Notes under the pieces: model-generated
Told to the model about the DNA's origin: nothing
What the model saw: the letters and a program-made list of their open reading frames with translations, nothing else
Database searches by the model: none
In this document: positions 1 through 8,237 of the stretch, piece by piece
How the letters are laid out: each line of letters opens with the position of its first letter
Numbering within the stretch: position 1 is the stretch's first letter
NCBI GenBank assembly: GCA_012271125.1
Contig: JAAXHB010000019.1
Coordinates: forward strand, 1 to 18,896
Source of the DNA: Actinomycetota bacterium
GTDB taxonomy: Bacteria > Actinomycetota > Acidimicrobiia > Acidimicrobiales > Aldehydirespiratoraceae
DNA: 18,896 nucleotides
Direction: 5' to 3'
Made by a program: the position numbers and the translations under genes

Positions 1-761
1 CGGAGCTGCAAGCGTCGGGGGCATCATCTGAAGATGCTTTGAAGCCTGACCCCTTGTCGGTGACAACGCATTATCTGAGACCGGTAGTGGGTGAGGTTGA
101 TACAGAAGTTCGGTGTCGTTTAGTGCGAGCCGGGCGCACAGTCGCGACGCTTCAGGGCGAGCTATGGCAGGAAGGCACACAACGGCTGTCGGTTAACGCC
201 CTATTGGGCAAACTTCCCACGACAGATACCAGCGACAACACACCAGCTTTCGAAAGCACCAATGGTGCGGCCGTCAAGGGTGCTATTGGTGGTGATAGCG
301 CATTCATTAAGAGGCCGTCAATCACGGTGCCTGCGCCGCCGATTCCTTCGCCTGAAGAGTGTTCGCGCCGTAGCGAGTTAGCCCAAACAGTGCACCTAAC
401 GCTGATGTCTCGAGTGGATATTGCTATTCATCCAGACCAAGTTCAGTCGGGTTCAAGTAATCGGGCACGAGTTGACGGCTGGATTCGTTTCAATGATGGG
501 TCGGCACCGTCGACGTTCGCACTGCCGTTCTTTGCTGACGCTTTCCCGCCGGCGTTGTACCCAGTGCTAGGACAAGTTGGTTGGATGCCGACTTTGGAGT
601 TGACCGTTCAAGTCCGCCGTCGCCCATCTCCGGGTTGGATTCAAGGCAGATTTGGAAGCAACGATCTCACCGACGGCTTGATGATCGAATCAGGTCAATT
701 GTGGGATTCTGGGGGCAACCTCGTCGCCCAATCCCGCCAACTCGGAATGCTCCTGTACTAA
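1..761 (+). CDS. TesB-like acyl-CoA thioesterase family protein (5' end outside window)
   Basis: The reading frame is open from the first complete codon at base 3, so the gene starts before the window and about 252 residues are visible. The visible part resembles the second half of a double-hotdog acyl-CoA thioesterase: an early VTTHYLRP stretch, then RAGRTVATLQGELWQEG, which fits the end of the first hotdog. A later segment has DGWIRF, an LPFFADAFPP stretch, and a C-terminal TDGLMIESGQLWDSGGNLVAQSRQ run, where actinobacterial TesB-like proteins carry a 'D(G)xLWDxxGxLVAxSRQ' ending. Such enzymes hydrolyse acyl-CoA to free fatty acid and CoA in the cytosol. A poorly conserved linker separates the halves. 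Its stop codon overlaps the stop of the convergent small gene by 3 bases, so the accessory island begins exactly at its 3' end. Family assignment is from motif memory; the substrate is unknown. Confidence 0.75.
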   Translation, partial: ELQASGASSEDALKPDPLSVTTHYLRPVVGEVDTEVRCRLVRAGRTVATLQGELWQEGTQRLSVNALLGKLPTTDTSDNTPAFESTNGAAVKGAIGGDSAFIKRPSITVPAPPIPSPEECSRRSELAQTVHLTLMSRVDIAIHPDQVQSGSSNRARVDGWIRFNDGSAPSTFALPFFADAFPPALYPVLGQVGWMPTLELTVQVRRRPSPGWIQGRFGSNDLTDGLMIESGQLWDSGGNLVAQSRQLGMLLY

Positions 762-1234
762 GCGTTAACTCCCGCTGTCAGAGGTTCGCTAGTCCGTCGC
801 TTTGAGTTCCACTTGTCAACTTGAGCTTGAGCTTGTGACGCAATCTCTTCTAACTCTTGGATCACTGACTGAGACTCGCCCTGAGCTTTGGCTTGCTCAA
901 CCATGTCGGCTAGTTCTTTGGCCCGGTTTTCGGGTTGGTAATTGTCTGGAAGACCATCAACTGGAAAAGGCGGATAGTGAACCCGCTCCCCGGGGTGTGT
1001 TCGCTCGTCAAAATACTGGGGGTGCGTGACATGTAGGTCTTTGGCATCAAAAGCCGCAAGCAGCACAACCTCGATGCGCTTATTGTGCGAATACTCTTTT
1101 TCAAGAGCGCGGTTGACCTTGAAGGCTTCATGGCCATCGTTGTATTCCTCGTAGTAAATCTGCTGGCAGCTGTCATGGTCAAATGCGATCACGAACCAAA
1201 CAAGTTCGGTACGGGGTTTACGACTCATTGGCAT
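758..1234 (-). CDS. Small partner protein A of the RelA/SpoT-like synthetase (unrecognised family)
   Basis: 158 residues; I do not recognise the family. It is a clear paralogue of the product of 8238-8840. Both share a start-proximal (V/I)WFxIA(F/Y)D segment, NKRIE(V/I)V, THxxYFDERT, a YPP(F/Y)P segment and YQPE, followed by an Ala/Glu/Gln-rich, probably helical or coiled-coil tail. The ATG at 1234 is preceded by GAGAGG at a suitable distance, which supports this start. It lies 36 bp downstream of RelA/SpoT-like synthetase A on the same strand, and the same order recurs in pair B, so the two proteins probably act together. No signal peptide or membrane segment is visible. An antitoxin or regulator role is an inference from gene pairing only. 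Compared with copy B it has a shorter N-terminus and a C-terminal tail about 40 residues shorter. Confidence 0.7.
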   Translation of the reverse strand: MPMSRKPRTELVWFVIAFDHDSCQQIYYEEYNDGHEAFKVNRALEKEYSHNKRIEVVLLAAFDAKDLHVTHPQYFDERTHPGERVHYPPFPVDGLPDNYQPENRAKELADMVEQAKAQGESQSVIQELEEIASQAQAQVDKWNSKRRTSEPLTAGVNA

Positions 1235-1270
1235 AACGGTAATCCTCTCGTTTGTGGTGTCTAATTCTCG

Positions 1271-2023
1271 TTATCTCAGCATTGTGATTGTTGAGTCCCA
1301 ATTGAACACTACAGGCACAGTGTCTGTAGCACTGGAAATTTGGCGTACTAGCTTGTTTCCCTCCACGATCTTGTCGTCTATACCTGCATAGGAATGGGAT
1401 AGTTCGACGAGCATCTCATGAACTCTTGGTTCACCAAATCCGCTCTTGTAATCGACACCTGTCATGTCAGTTAGAAATTCGGTGTAGTGGGCCCAACGGC
1501 TTTGGAGAGTGGTGCGGAGTTGAACCTCAACTCTGAGGCCGTCGTAATTGGTGTAAAGGTGGATAGCTCGATAGCCGGAGGCTTGAGGCTTGGTCACATA
1601 GTCACGTACCCGGGTTGGTGTGTCGGTGCGTTGGGCGTATAGGGCAAGAAGCTGGTCCATAACGCGAGATACATCTTCTTGTGTGGGCAGTGTGGCACGG
1701 CAACCTGCAATGTCTTGCATCTTGGACACTGTGAGCCACGTTTGACGACGGCTTAGCTTGTCGATGATCGTTTCAGTTTTCTTAATGCGACTGGTGCCCT
1801 CCCAGCTGAGTCCTACTAGGGCAAGTGTTGTTTCGAGATCAGCGACAGCGCTTGCTAGAGCTATCGTGTGCCTGTTACAGAAGTCCTCGACAATGACGAG
1901 AGCACGATCCAGAGCTTGCTCATCTGGGGTTTCGATTTTGCCCGTTGCGAGGTCGCAGAGGAGTTTGGCGGCGCGGTCTAGTTCTTTGTTGGAGTACCAC
2001 CTCTCAGCTATGGCTGACACCAT
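1271..2023 (-). CDS. RelA/SpoT-domain nucleotide pyrophosphotransferase, copy A
   Basis: 250 residues, essentially a single RelA/SpoT synthetase domain with no HD hydrolase, TGS or ACT domain, as in small alarmone synthetases and toxSAS toxins. Visible motifs in order: SRIKK near 79-82 (ATP-site R-x-K), DIAGCR at 104-109 (Mg-binding Asp104), GYRAIHL at 150-156 (G-loop Tyr and His155), EVQLRT at 166-171 (catalytic Glu166), and SRWAHYTEFL after it. All expected catalytic residues are present, so an active enzyme is likely. It could make (p)ppGpp, or transfer pyrophosphate to tRNA as toxSAS members do; sequence reading cannot tell which. It precedes small partner A and follows the methyltransferase gene after a 194-bp gap that contains a promoter candidate. 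The N-terminal RWYSNKELDRA stretch is shared with copy B. The start is ATG at 2023; GTG at 2020 is an alternative. No Shine-Dalgarno sequence is seen. Confidence 0.85.
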   Translation of the reverse strand: MVSAIAERWYSNKELDRAAKLLCDLATGKIETPDEQALDRALVIVEDFCNRHTIALASAVADLETTLALVGLSWEGTSRIKKTETIIDKLSRRQTWLTVSKMQDIAGCRATLPTQEDVSRVMDQLLALYAQRTDTPTRVRDYVTKPQASGYRAIHLYTNYDGLRVEVQLRTTLQSRWAHYTEFLTDMTGVDYKSGFGEPRVHEMLVELSHSYAGIDDKIVEGNKLVRQISSATDTVPVVFNWDSTITMLR

Positions 2024-2045
2024 ATCAAATAAAATGACATATCAA
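2022..2045 (-). promoter_or_regulatory. 24-bp element conserved at the start of both RelA/SpoT-like genes (copy A)
   Basis: Minus-strand 24-mer with two TTGATAT half-sites 17 bp apart (start to start) and TCATTTTAT between them. It matches 21 of 24 positions of the element at 9656-9679. The second half-site runs into the ATG of synthetase A. It may be an operator or promoter for autoregulation, or simply a remnant of the gene duplication. Confidence 0.45.
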
Positions 2046-2056
2046 CAACCTAAACA

Positions 2057-2084
2057 AAATTAGATTAATTTCGCTTTTATGCAA
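2057..2084 (-). promoter_or_regulatory. Candidate promoter for the RelA/SpoT A - partner A pair
   Basis: On the minus strand, TTGCAT (2084-2079) and TAATTT (2062-2057) are separated by 16 bp in a locally AT-rich stretch. The predicted start near 2050 would give a leader of about 27 nt containing the conserved 24-bp element. This is a motif match only. Confidence 0.35.
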
Positions 2085-2104
2085 TAAATGAATGAAAGGC
2101 ACTG

Positions 2105-2217
2105 AACATGGCGGGTAGGGGGTTGGCGGATTGGTGCGAAAGGGGTAACTGCTGGGTTGGGTGGAAGGTGAGGCGTGGTGAGGTAGGGCAGTCGAGTCGT
2201 GGAGGCTGGTTCAGGGG
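2105..2217 (-). terminator. C-rich, G-poor stretch after mod: possible Rho-dependent termination region
   Basis: Directly after the mod stop codon the minus-strand RNA would be strongly C-rich and G-poor for over 100 nt (for example CACCTTCCACCCAACCC). This is the composition bias known for Rho utilisation sites. No hairpin with a U-run is seen. It separates the res-mod genes from the synthetase A pair. Confidence 0.3.
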
Positions 2218-4920
2218 TTAGCGGCCGTTGGAGGTGGTGGGGTTGTTGAAGTCTTCGTAAAGCCCTTCGGGGAGTGCGGCGAGGGCGGTCATTTCGGTGC
2301 CGACACGGGTGATGATCTTGACAGCGACGGAATTGCCCTTGCTGGGTGGGTCAAAGGCTTGTGAATCGGTGCCGCAGAGCAGTTTCTCTGCTTCGGGGTC
2401 TAGGTCTTTGCCGAGGGCAGCGACAAGGTTCTTGATTTGACGGTCACCTCGCGTGTAGCCCGGGAGGTAGACGAAGCGGGGGAAGAAGCCGGTGCGGTCA
2501 TGGTCGGTGTCGATCATCCAGCAGTCAATGTCGTCGGCTTGTGCGGACTTGACTTGGCCGTTGGTTGGGTTAAAGGTGTCGTAGCCACGAATTGAGACGG
2601 TTAGTTGGGTCTCGGTGTCATCTGACCAGTCGCAGGAGACGTCGGGTTCGCCGAGCAGGGTTAGGGCACCGGCGTCTTCGGTCTTTGCCAAGCCTGGGAT
2701 CCGCAAATCTCGCGACGCTTGGACTTGATGAACTGTGACTGGACCTTTTTGCCCACCGCCGGCAACGTTCTCGAAGGCGTAAGCAACGATGATCAGGTCT
2801 TTGATGTCGGTGTTGACCCGTCGCGCTTCGGTGGCGGCTTCTGCTGCAAGCCCTTCTGTGACGGTGACGTCTTGCGCTGCAAGCATTACCGCGGCGGTTA
2901 GGCGTTTTTCACGTCCCGATACTGAGCAGTCAGCTTCCCAGCCAATGAGGTTTCCTTCGGGCCAAACACGAATTTCATCGACCATAAAGACCTCGTTGCC
3001 GTCAGCATCACGGATTGGCAAACCTCTTAGAGCTGCGAGCAGTCGGTCTTGACCTTCGCCTTTAGCAATGGCGGGTTTTGTATCGTCAGAGGTGAAAGGC
3101 AAAACCGAATAGGGCGATGCTGACTCGACGGTAAATGGCCCGGTTAGTCGCTCGCGCTTTGTGTCTTTCTTGGGGCGGTCTACGAGTTCTATGGTGTTTT
3201 CCGGGTCATCGACGGTGTCGTAGGCAAGGGTGGCGGCAGAGACCTTTTGCATAGTCTCAACTTCTAGACCGACCGACGGATCAGAGCCACCATCTTTGGT
3301 TACGTACCAGGGATGAACTGATGTCAGTAGGTGCCGACGGGCTACAGCAACTGCCACGCGTCCGACGTCAATGGTGATCCACCGTCTTCCCCAGTGTTCG
3401 GCCATGTGCGCAGTTACACCAGAGCCGCATGTTGGGTCGAGCACTAGGTCCCCAGGGTCGGTTGCCATAAGAATGCAACGCTCGATTATCGGATTCGCTG
3501 TCTGAACGATGTACCGCTTGCCGGCCCTGTTTTGAGCCATTTCGTACCAAACATTGTCCAGTCTTTTTCCGGGAACCTCCTCTTCATACCATTTCCAGTG
3601 CAAGGCTTTACCGTCACCAGACGCATGTATTCTGTTGAGTTCAACTAGCCGTTCAAGGCCGGATATGCGCGATTCAACTTCACCGTTATTCGTTAGAAAC
3701 GCGCCACTGGCGCGTGCCGACGAACCATTGGTGCGTATGTACTCCGTAGGAGTAGATACGCACCACTGGCGCGTGCTACCTGAGTGGTACTGGGTTCCTT
3801 CGAATTCAAAATAGCACGTTCGACCGGTTGTAGATGCGCCTTGTGACGTGAGAGGTACCCGTTTGTAGAGCCTGTCACCAGGAGCTAATTGTCCATCGGG
3901 ATCACGTCGTTCAGCCTCATTTGGGCTATCGACTGTGCCATCTGCTCTTTCAATCACTGCGGCCCAAGAAAAGTGATCCATGATTTCTTGCCGGTTGAGC
4001 TCTTGAAACAGTTGCCGGTACTTAATAGCTTCCTTATCTTTGGCATACCACAGCAAATAGCTGGCGGATTCTGGCAGGGTTTTTGAAGACGTTCCTCCAG
4101 TTGGACGCCAGGTGATGGTAGCTACGCGGTTTTCGGGACCGAAGACTTCATCGCACAGAACAGCCAAGCGATGAACATTGTCGTCACCAATTTGAAGAAA
4201 CATGCTGCCGGAATCCTTGAGTAGCTCGCGGAACAGGACCAGACGTTCATGAATGCCATCTAGGTATGAATGGATGCCGTCTTCGTAAGTGTCTATGAAA
4301 GCTTGGACTGGTACCACATCGCCAAATGGGACACCTTCTTTGCCGTCCTTGGTTTCAAGTTTGTCGGTAGCGGTCATGAAATTTGACTTAAATTTCATGC
4401 CGTAAGGCGGGTCGAAGTAGATCATCTGCACTTGCCCGGCAAGGCCATCTTTCGCGATCAACGAACGCATTACATCACCTGAGTCGCCGTGTATAAGGCG
4501 ATTTTGCCAATGGCCAGAATGTTGGTAAAACTCCCATTTCTCAGCGTCTGGCGGTAAGCCGTTGTAGTCGTCAAAAAAGTTCATTTGGTCACCCGTGCCC
4601 GACTTGCGTAGCTGTTCGACCATGGTGAGCGGATGCACCTTTTCACGGATATAGAGAGGTGAGCCGACAAACTCCACAGACCCGTCGACAGCAGAGGTGC
4701 TGCCTTTGCGTTCCCAAGCGAGTCGGGGCTCGGGTTCGTCAGACTTGTCAGTAGTGACGTCTTCAGCAGTTAGGTCGGTGGTGCGCATGTTCACCTCAAA
4801 TTCACTGGGTTGCTTTTGGTCGTCGTCCATCATTCCGGCAAGTTCCGAAGTGGGCTGGTAGACCCTTTCGCTACTTCCGTGCCTGAAGGCCGAGGGTGCT
4901 GGAGTGGGTTTCTTGGCCAT
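2218..4920 (-). CDS. Type III-like site-specific DNA methyltransferase (Mod), beta-class adenine N6
   Basis: 900 residues. DPPY at 170-173 (catalytic motif IV, within MIYFDPPYGMKF) precedes DPTCGSG at 495-501 (SAM-binding motif I). This order defines the beta class typical of type III Mod subunits and some solitary N6-adenine methyltransferases. The roughly 320 residues between the motifs would hold the target-recognition domain. It would methylate adenine in a specific site and guide the Res subunit. About 370 residues follow motif I, a longer C-terminus than in typical Mod proteins of about 600-650 residues; its role is not recognisable. The gene starts 21 bp after the repaired end of res and is probably co-transcribed with it, in res-mod order. 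The start is ATG at 4920 with GCGAGG upstream. A palindrome/direct-repeat cluster is embedded at residues 382-408. The frame is intact, so methylation is predicted active. Confidence 0.9.
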   Translation of the reverse strand: MAKKPTPAPSAFRHGSSERVYQPTSELAGMMDDDQKQPSEFEVNMRTTDLTAEDVTTDKSDEPEPRLAWERKGSTSAVDGSVEFVGSPLYIREKVHPLTMVEQLRKSGTGDQMNFFDDYNGLPPDAEKWEFYQHSGHWQNRLIHGDSGDVMRSLIAKDGLAGQVQMIYFDPPYGMKFKSNFMTATDKLETKDGKEGVPFGDVVPVQAFIDTYEDGIHSYLDGIHERLVLFRELLKDSGSMFLQIGDDNVHRLAVLCDEVFGPENRVATITWRPTGGTSSKTLPESASYLLWYAKDKEAIKYRQLFQELNRQEIMDHFSWAAVIERADGTVDSPNEAERRDPDGQLAPGDRLYKRVPLTSQGASTTGRTCYFEFEGTQYHSGSTRQWCVSTPTEYIRTNGSSARASGAFLTNNGEVESRISGLERLVELNRIHASGDGKALHWKWYEEEVPGKRLDNVWYEMAQNRAGKRYIVQTANPIIERCILMATDPGDLVLDPTCGSGVTAHMAEHWGRRWITIDVGRVAVAVARRHLLTSVHPWYVTKDGGSDPSVGLEVETMQKVSAATLAYDTVDDPENTIELVDRPKKDTKRERLTGPFTVESASPYSVLPFTSDDTKPAIAKGEGQDRLLAALRGLPIRDADGNEVFMVDEIRVWPEGNLIGWEADCSVSGREKRLTAAVMLAAQDVTVTEGLAAEAATEARRVNTDIKDLIIVAYAFENVAGGGQKGPVTVHQVQASRDLRIPGLAKTEDAGALTLLGEPDVSCDWSDDTETQLTVSIRGYDTFNPTNGQVKSAQADDIDCWMIDTDHDRTGFFPRFVYLPGYTRGDRQIKNLVAALGKDLDPEAEKLLCGTDSQAFDPPSKGNSVAVKIITRVGTEMTALAALPEGLYEDFNNPTTSNGR
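3700..3776. repeat. Hairpin plus 14-bp direct repeats inside the mod target-recognition region
   Basis: Two arms of 17 bp, 3729-3745 and 3749-3765, are inverted repeats with 16 of 17 pairs and a GTA loop. A 14-bp direct repeat, CCACTGGCGCGTGC, lies at 3704-3717 and 3763-3776. A further palindrome, CGCGCCA-C-TGGCGCG, is at 3700-3714. The direct repeats are 59 bp apart, so mod reads them in two different frames: they encode STRQW in one copy and ARASG in the other. The repetition is therefore at DNA level, not a repeated protein motif. Confidence 0.75.
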
Positions 4921-4941
4921 TTGTGCCTCGCTTGGTCTGAC

Positions 4942-7900
4942 TTAAAGCAGGATCGGCTCAGACAGCCGGCTGCCTGGCTCCACTTCGGCGATAAAGGCTG
5001 ATAGTGGGTATTGCTTTTGATGGACTTGCAGGTCAATCGGTTCATGCGGTATCACAGAAGTAGCGGCATCGATCAACTGGCCTAACTGGTGCTGAATAGC
5101 TTGGTGATCGTCAATGAAGCCGTAGTGCCATACGCGCAGATGATCAGGAAGGTCTTCTGTGCCCTCTACGCAGCGAATCCAATGATTTAGCGTGTACGTA
5201 GCTGCTGCATGGGACTTGTCGTCGTGCACGCCCTTGCATTCCACAATAAGGTTGACCTGAGGCTTTTTATCTCCAGTCTCGGGATCAACTTTTGGCTCTA
5301 GGACTGCTACAAAGTCAGGCTCGTACCTACGCCAAACTCCGTCTATCCAGTAGGGGAGAGTCCAGTCGAGTTGAAAGTTGCGTGCCCATCGAACGACCTT
5401 TGCGTGTTTGTCCAGAGCTTGAGCTGTAAGTAATTCGAGTTTGGAATGACAGGCAGCGTGGGACAGTTCAGATTTGACGGGCTCGTGTAGGTGTTCAAGC
5501 GTTGTTTCAAACTCAACATCGCTCGTGTCTGAAACAGGAGGGTGATCTAGGCGAGCCCTCCGGCTTTCTGGAATGTCATTACCAAAGTCACAAGCGTCAA
5601 GGATGTGCTCAGCAGCAAGATTTAAGTTCGAGCCTCCGCTCGCGAGGTAGTCCTCATCTTTTTGCGTGATCTGTTGGACTCGGTACCAGATTGTTGCGGC
5701 ACGAAAAGCTGAACGAAACAGGGAAGCTCTTCCTGCGTTGACAAGGTCGGGGGGGGGGCAATTGAGATGCTTGAATCGTTGCCGTTTTCGGGGCAGTAAG
5801 GGTCAATTCGACGAACCATTTCTTCGGAAAGTTTCATCAAAATCGCTTTGGTGCGCCTATTTTGGCCAATGCGCAGGATTTCGTCTGTGCCGACGATTCC
5901 AGCAACTCGTACGCGTGATGGATTCTTCTCGCTTGTCCTCCATGGTTTTTTAGCTGACTTGCCTTCATCAAGTTCAAAGGTGGACTGGGCAGCGTGATAG
6001 GCATATTCAGACACTTGTGGCCACTCCACGCGCAAGTGCTCTCGACCGGGCACCGAATACACGGTCGTGCGTGGTTTGGGTGGCCCTGGAGGGCCAGGAT
6101 TACCCATTCCGGGCATGAACTCAAAGGGTATGCCAACCACGTCGGCATATTCGGGCTCAAGGAGTCGGCGTTTGTCACCGAATTTGGCTTTGGTTTCGTC
6201 ATCAGCTTCTCGGAAGGCGTCATATGAGGTGCGCCGCAACGCCCGACCCGTCACCTGCTCACACAGAAGCTGCGTGCCGAAGGCTCGAAAGCCAACGATG
6301 TGGGTCACGGTGCGGGCGTCCCAGCCCTCAGTAAGCATCCCCACCGACACCACGCAACGCACCTGCGCGCCGGGCAAGTCCTGATTGTTTTTGCGCTTGC
6401 CAACCGTGTTGAGCATGGTACGGACGGCTTCTTCGGCATCTTTTTTGGATGACAAGCCGGCAGTGTCTTTAAGGAGGTTTTTGAGGTCATCAGGGATGGA
6501 GTCGTCGTCGGCAACTTTGGAATGGACCACGAGAGTGCGTGGTTTGGAATACCAGCGTCCGTGTTCGTCAACATTTGACAATTCTGGGAATTGCCCTGCT
6601 TTCAGTGTTCCGTCTTCTTGGGGTTCACCTGCGAGCCATTTGTATAGCGCAACAGCGTTTGAAATCTTGTTGACAACAAAGATCAAGACCGGTGGCGTTG
6701 GCTGCCCGCCTTCTTCCCAGGACTTCAGTCGTTGGCTCCAGTTACCTACCACCGCATCCACGGCGCCATGAAGAGCATTAGGTAAGCCGATTGTTTTGGG
6801 GTCTTTGATGAAAGCCGCAAGGTCTTTAGGTGAAGTGTTGTCGTAGAGCTTGCGCCAAACGGTTTCGTCTCGGGTGGCGTCATCGTCTATTGGTACCCTT
6901 GGCACTTTTACGAGGCCTGATTCGATGGCGTCCATAAGCCCAAAATCGGAGCTAACCCATTGAAATTGCTCTGGTTCGGATTTTGATGCGGTATCAATCC
7001 ATAGAGGAGTAGCTGAAAAGTCCAGCACGGGGTGTTGTTGGCCGTGGTCGTCGTCCACTTTGCCAAGTGCCTGCATATCTCGTAGGGCACGAATTGCTTT
7101 GAACCAGACCGAAGCTCGTTCATCTTCTTTCGCATCGTCTCCCGTCACTTTCTTGGTGCGTTGAGGCGGCAGATAGCAGTGGTGTGCCTCGTCATTGATC
7201 ACACATACAGGAGCTATGGCTCTAGTCCGTCCGGGGCGTCCAACAAGACTGCCTAAGACTCGCTGTACGGCTGCCTTCCGTGACTCACGGTCTTCGCCCT
7301 TTTCTTTTCCAACAAGCGCTCGAGCTGAGGCGTCGTCGAGGAGTTCTTTTTGGACGAAGGCTTGGAAGTTGACCACTTGAACCTTGGCCTGATTTAGTCG
7401 CTTGCGCATCCGGTTGGGTACAAGTCCCATTTCGTCATAGACATTGTTGGGATCAGATGGTTGGAGCACGGCTAGTCGTTCTCTTACGGTGTGACCCGGG
7501 GCGAAAACGGCGAAGCGGTTTGTGTAGTGGGCACTTCGGGCATGGCTTGAGTTAGCAGTATTGAGGGTTTGCCAAGCGATGACCATGCCCATGACGGCGG
7601 TCTTGCCGGTGCCTGTTGCCATCTTTGCGCAGTAGCGGACGATGTTGTCGTTGTGTTGGCGTGCGACGGCCTCTAAGTCACGGCGCTCATTGGTATTTCG
7701 GTTAGCGACCTCACGCAGCCAAATTAAGGTTTCAATGGCTTCAAGTTGGGCAAAGAACGGTCGTAGTCTCGGCGCCTGTGGGTCGGACCAGTGGAACAAC
7801 AGGTCTCGGGTAGTAGCTGTGACACCTGGGTAGTTCGCCTCTCGCCACTTGTCAACCTTGTCACGGATGGCGACGACTAGGGGGTTTCCGGCGCGGTCTT

Positions 7901-8138
7901 TTAGCCCCATGTTCATTTGCGGGTCGAGTTCTTGGGTGTCTCGCGGGATGCTTGTCATCATCGGCAACCGCCGGCCAGGCTTAGGTTTGACTGCTTGGGC
8001 TCGGCCCATTTCATCTAGCACCCAATGGCGGTCAGGCACCTGATAGGGCGAGCACAAGACGGGGTCTTCGGCTGGGTCCCAGTTGATGCCTTCTGCTCCG
8101 CCTTGTGCTGGGGTCGACTCGCCTTGGGGCTGCGTCAT
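4942..8138 (-). CDS. Type III-like restriction subunit (Res): SF2 helicase plus PD-(D/E)xK nuclease, frame broken at a poly-C tract
   Basis: The first frame (8138 to 5622, 838 codons) carries an SF2 translocase: Walker A ATGTGKT at 174-180, DEAH at 316-319, LDFSATP at 372-378, EGWD at 604-607 and the motif VI-like EQVTGRALRR at 627-636. At codon 795 it enters ten C. The product then runs out of frame and stops at 5622. In another frame the sequence continues without a stop to 4942 (268 codons), with YEPDF (5311-5325) and VECKG (around 5233-5241), a D...ExK nuclease site. A tract of 8 or 11 C would give one protein of about 1,063-1,064 residues, a length that fits Res. As read here the nuclease is cut off. 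This may be phase variation, a fixed frameshift or a homopolymer read error. An arrangement like BPTD_3080-type type III enzymes is a recollection, not verified. The ATG at 8138 directly follows GGGAGG. Confidence 0.88.
5749..5758. repeat. Homopolymer G10 (C10 in the res coding strand) at the res frame break
   Basis: Ten consecutive G on the plus strand. In the coding strand the context is ATT-G-(C)n-GAC. The nuclease frame, starting GAC CTT GTC, is in register only when n leaves remainder 2 on division by 3 (8, 11). The observed 10 is out of register. It is the longest homopolymer I noticed in the window. Confidence 0.9.
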
Positions 8139-8159
8139 CCTCCCAAAGGGTACGGGAGG
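8139..8159 (-). promoter_or_regulatory. Hairpin that could hide the res ribosome-binding site
   Basis: On the minus strand CCTCCC (8159-8154) and GGGAGG (8144-8139) can pair across a 9-nt loop. GGGAGG is the only Shine-Dalgarno-like sequence and touches the ATG at 8138, closer than usual spacing. Pairing would block it. The 99-bp gap between partner B and res shows no clear promoter otherwise, so res is probably read from upstream. Confidence 0.35.
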
Positions 8160-8237
8160 GCTATGACATCAAGATTGGTCGAAGCTGCTCGGAGCTGTGG
8201 CACGCGTATTTTTGACCTGCCCGATCTAGGTGTTGGG

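Noticed and set aside
5622..5750. The out-of-frame end of the 838-codon res frame as a genuine C-terminus
   Set aside because: The last 40 or so residues are Arg/Ser-rich and read another frame of DNA that is open for 268 codons and encodes the nuclease motifs. They are a frameshift tail.
8160..8237. A separate promoter for res between partner B and res
   Set aside because: No pair of -35 and -10 boxes with proper spacing was found; transcription from the synthetase B region is simpler.
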